Origin: Hymenopus coronatus
Taxonomy: Eukaryota; Arthropoda; Insecta; Mantodea; Hymenopodidae
Length of the DNA: 64,000 nucleotides
Direction of reading: 5' to 3'
Assembly: GCA_030762935.1 (NCBI GenBank)
Contig: CM060890.1
Coordinates: 152,430,129-152,494,128 of the forward strand
This document shows, piece after piece, positions 54,901 to 64,000 of this stretch. Position numbers and translations under genes: made by a program. Within the stretch, counting starts at the first letter, position 1. Every line of letters starts with the position of its first letter. The notes under the pieces were generated by a model. That model was not told the origin of the DNA, did not search any database, and saw nothing but the letters and a program-made list of their open reading frames with translations.

Positions 54901-56997
54901 AAATACCTTTACTATATGTAGTATTGTATTCCATGAAACACCGTAATAACGATATGTTCCGCTTAGAAGCTACAAGAAATAACTTTACTATACGTAGTAT
55001 TGTATTCCAGGAAACACAGTAATAACGATATGCTCCGCTAAGAAGCTACAAGAAATACCTTTAATATACGAAGTATTGTATCCCAGGAAACACCGTAATA
55101 ACGATATGTTCCACTAAGAAGCTACAGGAAATTCTTCTACTATAAGTAGTATTGTATTCCAGGAAAATCCGTAATTTTGATATGTTCCACTTAGAAGCTA
55201 CAAGAAATACTTCTACTATATGTAGTATTGTATTCCAGGAAACACCGTAATAACGTTATGCGCCACTAAGAAGCTACAGGAAATATTTCTACTATATATA
55301 GTTCTGTATTTCAGGAAAGAATGTAATAACGATATGTTACACTAAGAAGCTACAAGAAATACTTCTACTATATGTAGTATTGTATTCCATGAAACATCTT
55401 AATAACAATATATTCCACTAAGAAGATACAAGAAATACCTTTACTATATGTAGCATTGTATTCCATGAAACTTCGTAATAACTATATGTTTCACTAAGAA
55501 GCTACAAGAAATACTACTATTATATGTAGTATTTCATTCCAGGAAACACCGAAGTATCGATATGTTCCACAAAGAAGCTTCAAGAAATAATTCTACTATA
55601 TGTAGTATTGTATTCCAGGAAACACCGTAATAACGATATGCGCCACTAAGAAGCTACAAGAAATACTTCTACTATATGAAGTATTGTATTCCAGGAAACA
55701 TCGTATTAACGATATGTTCCACTAAGAAGCTACAGGAAATACCTATACTCTATGTAGAATTGTATTCCAGGTAACACCATAATAACGATATGTTCCGTTA
55801 AGAAGCTACCGGAAATAACTATAATCTATGTAGTATTGTATTCCAGGAAGCACCGTTATAATGATATGTTCCGCTAAGAAGCTACAGGAAATACCAATAC
55901 TCTATGTAGTATTGTATTCCTGGTTACACCGTAATAACGATATGTTCCACTAAAATGCTACAAAAAATACCTATACTCTATATAGTATTGTATTCCAGGA
56001 AACACCGTAATAACGATATGTTCCGCTAAGAAGCTACAGGAAATACCTTTACCATATGTACTATTGTATTCAAGGAAACACCGTTATAACGATATGTTCC
56101 GCTAAGAAGCTACCGGAAATAACAATACTCTATGTAGTATTGTATTCCAGGAAGCACCTTTATAATGATATGTTCCGCTAAGAAGCTACAGGAAATACCA
56201 TACTCTATGTAGTATTGTATTCCAGGAAACACCGTAATAACGATATGTTCCACTAAGAAGCTATAAGAAATACCTTTACTATATGTAGTATTGTAATCCA
56301 GGAAACACCGTAATAACGATATGTTCCACTAAGAAGCTACAAGAAATACCTTTACTCTATGTAGTATTGTATTCCAGGAAACACCGTAATAACGATATGT
56401 TCCGCTAAGAAGCTACAGGAAATACCAATACTCTATGTAGTATTGTATTCCAGGAGACCACGTAATAGCGATATGTTCCGCTAAGAAGCTACAGGAAATA
56501 CCTTTACTCTATGTAGTATTGTATTCCAGGAAACACCGTAGTAACGATATGTTCCACTAAGAAGCTACAAGAAATACCTATACCTTATGTAGTATTGTAT
56601 TCCATGAAACATCGTAATATCGATATGTTTCGCTAAAAAGCTACAAGAAATACCTCTACTATATGTAGTATTGTATTCCAGGAATCACAGTTATAACGAT
56701 ATGTTCCACTAAGAAGCTACAAGAATTGCCTTTACTATATGTAGTATTGTATTCCATGAAACACCGTAATAACAATATGTTTCGCTAAAAAGCTACAAGA
56801 AATACCTTTTCTATATGTAGTATTGTATTCCAGGAAACACCGTAACAACGATATGTTCCGCTAAGAAGCTACAAGAAATACCTTTACGATATGTAGTATT
56901 GTATTCCAGGAAACACCGTAAGAACGATATGTTCCGCTAAGAAGCTACAAGAAATTCCTTTACTATATGTAGTATTGTACTCCAGGAAAAACCGTAA
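51913..56997 (+). repeat. Higher-order repeat C, copy C3, rearranged
   Basis: This follows C2 at offset 4931 (ruler 53196 against 48265), with clearly more differences than between C1 and C2. It has gained four monomers near 54242-54545 and lost two near 55460, where CCATGAAACTTCGTAATAAC replaces a longer passage, so the offset becomes about 5087 by 55758. One further monomer with CTTTACGATATG is added near 56885. Agreement with C2 ends at GTACTCCAGGAAA (about 56985-56997). The last 1.25 kb is also the first part of the 2039 bp duplication described next. Confidence 0.8.
54242..54849 (+). repeat. Local four-monomer duplication inside C3 (2 x 304 bp)
   Basis: The rare monomer pair AATGACTTCACTATATG with ATTATTGAATTCC occurs once in C2 (49441) but twice in C3, at 54298 and 54602, exactly 304 bp (4 x 76) apart. 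C2 has no equivalent of the inserted block. The two C3 copies have already diverged slightly (CCGTAATAACG after the first, CCATAATAACG after the second). This is a small, later step than the founding of C3. Confidence 0.8.
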
Positions 56998-57780
56998 TAA
57001 CGATATGCTCCGCTAAGAAGCTACATAAAATACCATTACTATATGTAGTATTGTATTCCAGGAAACACAGTAATAAGGATATGCTCCATTAAGAAGCTAC
57101 AGGAAATACCTGTACTATATATAGTTTTGTATTCCAGGAAACATCGTATTAACGATTTGTTCCACTAAGAATCTACAGGAAATATTTCTACTATATGTAG
57201 AATTGTAATCCAGGAAACATTGGTAATAATGATATGTTCCACTAAGAAGTTACAGGAAATACTTCTACTATATGTAGTATTGTATTCCAGGAAACACCGT
57301 AATAACGATATGCGCCACTAAGATTCTACAGGAAATACTTCTACTATATGTAGTATTGTATTCCAGGAAAGACCGTAATAACAATATATTCCACTAAGAA
57401 GATTCAAGAAATACATTTACTTTATGTAATATTGTTATCCAGGAAACACCGTAATAACGATGTGTTCCACTAAGAAGCTACAGGAAATACTTCTACTATA
57501 TGTAGTATTGTATTCCATGAAACATCGTAATAACAATATATTCCACTAAGAAACTACAAGAAATAATTCTACTATACGTAATATTGTATTCCAGGTAACA
57601 CCGTAATAACGATATGTTCCACAAAGAAGCTACAGGAAACTCTTCTACTATATGTAGCATTGTATTCCAGGAAACATCGTAGTAACGATATTTTTCACTA
57701 AGATGCTACCGGAAATACTTCTACTATATGTAGTAATGTATTATAGGAAACACTGTAATAATGATATGTTCTACTAAGAA
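55742..57780 (+). repeat. 2039 bp duplication G, copy 1 (about 27 monomers)
   Basis: The start (CTATGTAGAATTGTATTCC, AGGTAACACCATAATAACG) returns at 57790-57840, and the end (GCTACAGGATATACCTATAC at 57780) returns at 59819, giving a 2039 bp offset at the end. In the middle the offset is 1963 after 57000 and 1749 near 56460, because copy 2 lacks four monomers (about 303 bp) that copy 1 has near 55920-56210 and gained others. Copy 1 contains GGTTACACCG, absent from copy 2. The 5' part belongs to C3; the rest (57000-57780) has no equivalent in C1 or C2. Confidence 0.78.
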
Positions 57781-59819
57781 GCTACAGGATATACCTATAC
57801 TATATGTAGAATTGTATTCCAGGTAACACCATAATAACGATATGTTCCGCTAAGAAGCTACCGGAAATAACTATAATCTAGGTAGTATTGTATTCCAGGA
57901 AGCACCGTTATAATGATATGTTCCGCTAAGAAGCTACAGGAAATACCAATACTCTATGTAGTATTGTATTCCAGGAAACACCGTAATAACGATATGTTCT
58001 ACTAAGAAGCTATAAGAAATACCTTTACTATATGTAGTATTGTAATCCAGGAAACACCGTAATAACGATATGTTCCACTAAGAAGCTACAAGAAATACCT
58101 TTACTCTATGTAGTATTGTATTCCAGGAAACACCGTAATAACAATATGTTCCGCTAAGAAGCTACAGGAAATACCAATACTCTATGTAGTATTGTATTCC
58201 AGGAAACAACGTAATAGCGATATGTTCCGCTAAGAAGCTACAGGAAATACCTTTACTCTATGTAGTATTGTATTCCAGGAAACACCGTAGTAACGATATG
58301 TTCCACTAAGAAGCTACAAGAAATACCTATACTATATTCAATGAAACACCGTAATAACGAAATGTTCAGCTAAAAAGCTACATAAATACCTTTACTATAT
58401 GTAGTATTGTATTCCATGAGACACCGTAATATCGATATGTTTCGCTAAGAAGCTACAAGAAATACCTCTACTATATGTAGTATTGTATTCCAGGAATCAC
58501 AGTTATAGCGATATGTTCCACTAAGAAGCTACAAGAATTGCCTTTACTATATGTAGTATTGTATTCCATGAAACAGCGTAATAACGATATGTTTCGCTAA
58601 AAAGCTACAAGAAATACCTTTACTATATGTAGTATTGTATTCCAGGAAACACCGTAACAACGATATGTTCCGGTAAGAAGCTACAACAAATACCTTTACG
58701 ATATGTAGTATTGTATTCCAGGAAACACCATAAGAACGATATGTTCCGCTAAGAAGCTACAAGAAATTCCTTTACTATATGTAGTATTGTATTCCAGGAA
58801 AGACAGTAAGAACGATATGCTCCGGTAAGAAGCTACAAGAAATACCTTTACTATATGTAGTATTGTATTCCGGGAAACACCGTAATAACCATATGTTCCG
58901 CTAAGAAGCTACAAGAAATACCTTTACGATATGTAGTATTTTATTCCAGGAAAACCGTAATAACGATATGCTCCGCTAAGAAGCTACATAAAATACCATT
59001 ACTATATGTAGTATTGTATTCCAGGAAACACAGTAATAAGGATATGCTCCATTAAGAAGCTACAGGAAATACCTGTACTATATATAGTATTGTATTCCAG
59101 GAAACATCGTAATAACGATATGTTCCACTAAGAAGCTACAGGAAATATTTCTACTATATGTAGTATTGTAATCCAGGAAACATTGATATTAATGATATGT
59201 TCCACTAAGAAGTTACAGGAAATACTTCTACTATATGTAGTATTGTATTCCAGGAAACACCGTAATAACGATATGCGCCACTAAGAAGCTACAGGAAATA
59301 CTTCTACTATATGTAGTATTGTATTCCAGGAAAGACCGTAATAACGATATGGTCCACTATGAAGCTACAGGAAATACTTGTACTATATGTAGCATTGTAT
59401 TCCATGAAACATCGTAATAACAATACATTCCACTAAGAAGATTCAAGAAATACATTTACTATATGTGGTATTGTATTCCAGGAAACACCGTAATAACGAT
59501 GTGTTCCACTAAGAAGCTACAGGAAATACTTCTACTATATGTAGTATTGTATTCCATGAAACATCGTAATAACAATATATTCCACTAAGAAGCTACAAGA
59601 AATAATTCTACTATATGTAGTATTGTATTCCAGGTAACACCGTAATAACGATATGTTCCACAAAGAAGCTACAGGAAACTCTTCTACTATATGTAGTATT
59701 GTATTCCAGGAAACATCGTAGTAACGATATTTTCCACTAAGATGCTACAGGAAATACTTCTACTAAATGTAGTAATGTATTATAGGAAACACTTTAATAA
59801 TGATATGTTCTACTAAGAA
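57781..59819 (+). repeat. 2039 bp duplication G, copy 2
   Basis: This is the second copy of 55742-57780, with internal gains and losses of whole monomers. Landmarks shared with copy 1 are CTACATAAAATACCATTAC (57021 and 58984), GATATGCTCCATTAAG (57077 and 59040), and GATTCAAGAAATACATTTAC (57401 and 59440); the last pair shows one added monomer between 59340 and 59420. It includes a monomer shortened by about 11 bases near 58331-58345 (CCTATACTATATTCAATG). The divergence between the copies is visible but modest. Confidence 0.78.
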
Positions 59820-61570
59820 GCTACAGGATATACCTATACTATATGTAGTATTGTATTCCAGGAAACACCGTAATAATGATATGCGCCACTAAGAAGCTAC
59901 AGGAAATACTCCTACTATATGTAGTATTGTATTCCAGGAAACACCGTAATAACGATATAATCCACTAAGAAGTTACAGGAAATAGTTCTACTATATGTAG
60001 TATTGTATTCCAGGACACATCCCAAATACGATATGCGCCACTAAGAAGCTACAGGAAATACTTCTACTATATGTAGTATTGTATTCCAGGACACACCGAT
60101 AATAACGATATGTGCCACTAATAAACTACAAGAAATACTTCTACTATATGTGGTATTGTATTCCAGGAAACACCGTAAAACCGATATGTGCCAATAAGAA
60201 GGTCCAAGAAATACTTCTACAATATGTGGTATTGTATTCCAGGAAACACCGTAATAACGATATGCACCACTAAGAAGCTACACGAAATACTTCTACTATA
60301 TGTAGTATCGTATTCCAGGAAACATCGTAATAACAAAATGATCCATTCAGAACCTACAAGGAATTCTTCTACTATATGTTGTATTGTATTCCAGGAAACA
60401 TCGTAATAACGATATGCGCCACTAAGAAGCTACAGGAAATACTTCTACTATATGTTGTATTGTATTCCAGGACTCCTCGTAATAATGATGTGCACCACTA
60501 AGGAGCTACAGCAACTACCTCAACTGTATGTAGTATTGTATTCCAGGAAACATCGTAATAACGATATGCGCCACTAAGAACCTACAGGAAATACTTCTAC
60601 TATATGTAGTATTGTATTCCTGAAACATCGTATAAACGATATTGGCCACTAAGAAGGTACAGTAACTACCTCAACTGTATGTAGTATTGTTTTCCAGGAA
60701 ACATCGTAATAACGATATGCGACACTAATAAGCTAAAGCAGCTACCTCAACTGTATGTTGTATTGTATTCCAGGAAACATCGTAATAACGATATGCGTCA
60801 CTAAGGAGCTACAGCAACTACCTCAAGTGTATGTTGTATTGTATTCCAGAACACATCGTAATAACGATATGCGCAACTAAGAAAGTACAGCAACTACCTT
60901 AACTGTATGTTGTATTGTATTCCAAGAAACATCGTAATAACGATATGCGCCACTAAGAAGCTACAGGAAATGCTTCAAGTGTATGTAGTATTGTATTCCA
61001 TGGAAACATCGTAATAACGATATGCGCCAATAAGAAGTTACAGCAACTACCTCAACTGTATGGAGTATTGTAATTTAGGAAACATCGTAATAACTATATG
61101 CGCCACTAATAAGCTACAGGACATACTTCTACTATATGTAGTATTGTATTCCAGGAAACATCGTAACAACGATATGCGCCACTAAGCAGTTTTAGCAACT
61201 ACCTCAACTGTATGTAGTAATGTATTTCAGGAAACATCGTAATAACGATATGCGCTACTAATAAGCTACAGGAAATACTTCTACTGTACGTAGTATTGTA
61301 TTCCAGGAAACATCGAAATAACGATATGCGCCACTAAGAAGCTACAGCAACTAGCTCAACTGTATGTAGTACTGTATTCCAGGAAACATCGTAATAACGA
61401 TATGCGCCTTTAAGAAGCTACAGGAAATACTTCTACTATATGCAGAATTGTATTCCAGGAAACTCCGTAATAACGATATGCGCCACTAAGTACCTACATG
61501 AAATACTTCTACTATATGTATTATTGTATTCCAGGAAACATCGTAATAAGGATATGCGCCACTAAGAAGC
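59820..61570 (+). repeat. Domain E: distinct GCGCCACT / CAACTACCTCAACTG subfamily
   Basis: From 59820 nearly all monomers have ATATGCGCCACT and, from about 60330, AACATCGTAATAACG. Between 60509 and 61370 many also replace AAGAAATACC plus CTTTACTATA by GCAACTACC plus TCAACTGTATG: at 60509, 60660, 60737, 60812, 60888, 61041, 61193 and 61345. This form occurs nowhere else in the window. From 61041 it alternates with ordinary GGAAATACTTCTACT monomers, forming a 152 bp dimer. No kilobase-scale duplication of this domain is visible here. Monomers are more varied than in A-C (CCTGAAACATCG, CCATGGAAACATCG, AGCAGTTTTAGC). A 72-codon open frame at 60188-60406 is only the repeat read in one frame. Confidence 0.85.
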
Positions 61571-62059
61571 TACAGGAAATACCTTTACTATATGTAGTAT
61601 TGTATTCCATGAAACACCGTAATAACGATATGTTCAGCTAAGAAGCTACAAGAAATACCTTTACTATATGTAGTATTGTATTCCGGAAAACACAGTAATA
61701 ACGATATGTTCCACTAAGAAGCTACAAGAAATAACTTTACTATATGTAGTATTGTATTCCATGAAACCCCGTAATATTGATATGTTCCGCTAATAAGCTA
61801 CAAGATATACCTTTACTATATATAGTATTGTATTCCAGGAAACACCGTAACAACGATATGCTCCGCTAAGAATCTACAGGAAATACTTTTACTATATGTA
61901 GTATTGTATTCCAGGAAATACCGTAATAACGATATGTTCCGCTAAGAAGCTACAAGAAATACCTTTACTATATGTAGTATTGTATTCCAAGAAAAACCGT
62001 AATAACGATATGGTCCGCTAAGAAGCTACCGGAAATAACTATACTCTATGTATTATTGT
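61571..62059 (+). repeat. Transition monomers between E and B7
   Basis: About six monomers return to the CCATG/TTCCGCT types. TAATAAGCTACAAGATATACC followed by CCGTAACAACG (61790-61855) also occurs in the lead-in before C (19300-19360). CTACCGGAAATAACTATACTC near 62025 is an A/C-type monomer. The block looks like the remnant of C-type sequence between two exchange points. The next boundary is near 62060, where agreement with B begins. Confidence 0.6.
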
Positions 62060-64000
62060 ATTCCAGGAAACACCGTAATAACGATATGTTCCGCTAAGAA
62101 GCTACAGGAAATACCTTTACCATATGTAGTATAGTATTACAGGAAAGACCGTAATAACGATATGTTCCGCTAAGAAGCTTAAGGAAATACCTTAACTATA
62201 TGTAGTATTGTATTCCAGGAAACACCGTAATAACGAAATGTTCCACTAAGAAGCTACAAGAAATACCTATAATCTATGTAGTATTGTATTCCAGGAAACA
62301 CCGTATTAACGATATGTTCCTCTAAGAAGCTACAAGAAATACCTATACTATATGTAGTATTGTATTCCATGAAACACCGTAATAACGATATGTTCAGCTA
62401 AGAAGCTACAAGAAATACCTTCACTATATGTAGTATTGTATTCCAGGAAACACCGTAAAAACTATATGTTCCGCTAAGAAGCTACATGAAATACCTTTAC
62501 TATATGTAGTATTGTGATCCAGGAAACACCGTAATAACGACAATTTCCAATAAAAAGCTACAAGAAATAGGTTTACTATATGTAGCATTGTATTCCATGA
62601 AACACCGTAATAACGATATGTTCCCTTTAGAAGCTACAAGGAATACCTTTACTATATGTAGTATTGTATTCAATGAAACACCGTAATAATGATATGTTCC
62701 GCTAAGAGGCTACAGGAAATACCTATACTCTATGTAGTATTGTATTCCAGGAAACACCGTAGTAACGAAATGTTCCACTAGGAATCTACAAGAAATACCT
62801 TTACCGTATGTTGTATTGTATTCCAGGAAACACCGTAATAACGATATGGTCCGCTAAGAAGCTACAAAAAATACCTATACCATATGTAGTATTGTATTCC
62901 AGGAAACACCGTAATATCTACATGTTCCAATTAAAAGCTACAAGAAACACCTTTACTATTTGTAGTATTGTATTCCATGAAACACCGTAATAACGATATG
63001 TTCCGCTTAGAAGCTAAAAGGAATTCTTTTACTATATGCAGTATTGTATTCCATGAAACACCGTAATAACGACATGTTCCGCTAAGGAGCTACAGGAAAT
63101 ACCTTTACTATATGTAGTATTGTATCCTAGGAACACATGATAACGATATGTTCGGCTAAGAAGCTAAACGAAATAACTTTAATATATGTAGCATTGTATT
63201 CCAGGAAACACCGAAATAACGATATGTTCCGTAAAGAAGCTACAAGAAATACCTCTACTATATGTAGTATTGTATTCCAGGGAACTCAGTAATAACGATA
63301 TTTTCCACTAAGAAGCTACAAGAAATACCTTTACCATATGTAGTGTTGTATTCCATGAAACACCGTAATAACGTTATATTCCGCTAATAAGCTACAAGAA
63401 ATACCTTTACTATGTGTAGTAATGTATTCCAGGAAACACCGTAACAACGATATGTTCCGCTAAGAAGCTACAAGAAATACCTTTGATATATGTAGTATTG
63501 TAATCCAGGAAACACCGTAATAGCAATATGTTCTGCTAAGAAGCTACAAGAAATACCTTTACTATACGTAGTATTGTATTCCAGGAATCACCGTAATAAC
63601 GATATGTTCCGCTTAGAAGCTACAAGAAATACCTATACTATACGTAGTATTGTATTGCAGTAAACATCGTAATAACGATATGTTCCACTAAGAAGCTACA
63701 GGAAATTCTTCTACTATATGTAGTATTGTATTCCAGGAAGCTCAGTAATAACGATATTTTCCACTAAGAAGCTACAGGAAATACTTCTACTATGTGTAGT
63801 ATTGTATTCCAGGAAACTCCGTAATATTGATGTGTTCCACTAAGAAGCTACAAGAAATTCTTCTACTATATGTAGCATTGTATTCCACGAAACACCCTAA
63901 TAACATATGCGCCACTAAGAAGCTACAGGGAATACTTCTACTATATGTAGTATTGTATTCCAGGAAACACCGTAATAACGATATGCTCCACTAAGAAGCT
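62060..64000 (+). repeat. Higher-order repeat B, copy B7 (incomplete, runs off the end)
   Basis: From about ATTCCAGGAAACACCG at 62060 the sequence follows the end of one B and the start of the next: offset 24207 to 37853 onward and 29823 to 32237 onward, with a ruler at 63135. It carries CTACAAAAAATACC at 62860, the change otherwise found only in B4 and B5, and it has the monomer with ATATGCTCCACT that B5 lost. Its nearest relative is therefore B4, nearly 30 kb away, not the nearer truncated B6. It ends in mid-monomer, so B continues outside the window. Confidence 0.88.

Larger units (their letters stand above)
1..64000 (+). repeat. 76 bp tandem satellite array filling the window
   Basis: Successive TGTAGTATTG boxes recur about every 76 bp from the first to the last line, for example at 5 and 81, giving about 840 monomers in one orientation. 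Within a monomer the recognisable boxes, in order, are TTCCAGGAAAC, CCGTAATAACGATATG, TTCCGCTAAGAAGCTAC, AAGAAATACC and TTACTATA. The main variable sites are TTCCGCT/TTCCACT/GCGCCACT, CTACAAG/CTACAGG/CTACCGG, CCAGG/CCATG, and the box before TATG (CTTTACTA, CTTCTACTA, CTATACTC, CAATACTC). I see no inverted monomer, transposon, microsatellite or unique DNA. The first and last bases fall inside monomers, so the array extends beyond both ends. Such homogeneous arrays are typical of eukaryotic satellites; the host and the chromosomal location cannot be told from this sequence. Confidence 0.98.

Noticed and set aside
58331..58345. Possible boundary of the array at a monomer lacking about 11 bases
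   Set aside because: The same satellite continues on both sides in the same orientation; it is an ordinary internal deletion.
60188..60406. The longest open frame, 72 codons, in domain E
   Set aside because: It spans three ordinary monomers with chance loss of stops, in the more diverged domain. No initiation signal, codon bias or recognisable domain.
1..64000. CRISPR array
   Set aside because: Repeats are contiguous with no unique spacers, are about 76 bp long, and total hundreds of copies without any cas gene.
1..64000. Centromere protein B box (CENP-B type) within the monomer
   Set aside because: No sequence resembling the 17 bp TTCG....A..CGGG core is seen in the consensus or in the common variants.

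Overview
The whole 64 kb is one uninterrupted tandem satellite array. I find no gene, RNA gene, transposon or unique sequence. Every stretch I read is a head-to-tail monomer of about 76 bp, all in the same orientation, roughly 840 copies, and the array runs off both ends of the window. The consensus monomer has 26 G+C in 76 (about 34%) and three CpGs. This organisation is that of a eukaryotic satellite (centromeric, pericentromeric, subtelomeric or B-chromosome type). I cannot name the species, and nothing in the window fixes the chromosomal position.

The interest lies in the layers above the monomer. Aligning diagnostic variants by eye gives three higher-order repeat (HOR) classes. A has a 5296 bp period (about 70 monomers), B has 5769 bp (about 76 monomers, made of two related halves of about 3037 and 2732 bp), and C has about 4930 bp (about 65 monomers). 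A rare variant monomer containing ACATGATAA makes a useful ruler. It occurs at 2291, 6085, 7587, 11381, 14418, 17150, 20794, 27543, 30580, 33312, 36349, 38928, 41889, 44621, 48265, 53196 and 63135.

Layout: 1-847 is an older diverged relative of the A interior. A copies lie at 848-6143 and 6144-11439, with no differences seen in spot checks. B1 is 10541-16309, B2 is 16310-17649 (truncated), followed by a recombinant half-B at 17650-19204, then lead-in monomers and C1 to 24440, and the start of another C to 24749. At 24750 the sequence returns to the state it had at 8588, so a 16162 bp superunit (A tail + B + broken B + C) starts again. It runs as A tail 24750-26702, B3, B4, B5, broken B6, recombinant half-B to 46675, lead-in, C2 to 51912 and C3 to about 56997. 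This second superunit holds two extra B copies. A 2039 bp duplication pair then covers 55742-59819. A distinct monomer subfamily (E, 59820-61570) follows, then a short transition and a return to B sequence (B7) from about 62060 to the end.

There are no interacting genes to describe. The biology visible is satellite evolution: in-register unequal exchange at scales of 1, 2, 4, 5, 27, 65, 70, 76 and 213 monomers, with junctions inside short tracts shared by both parents. Short open frames of 60-72 codons recur only because the repeat does, and I do not treat them as genes. All comparisons were made by eye; percentages and copy counts are approximate.
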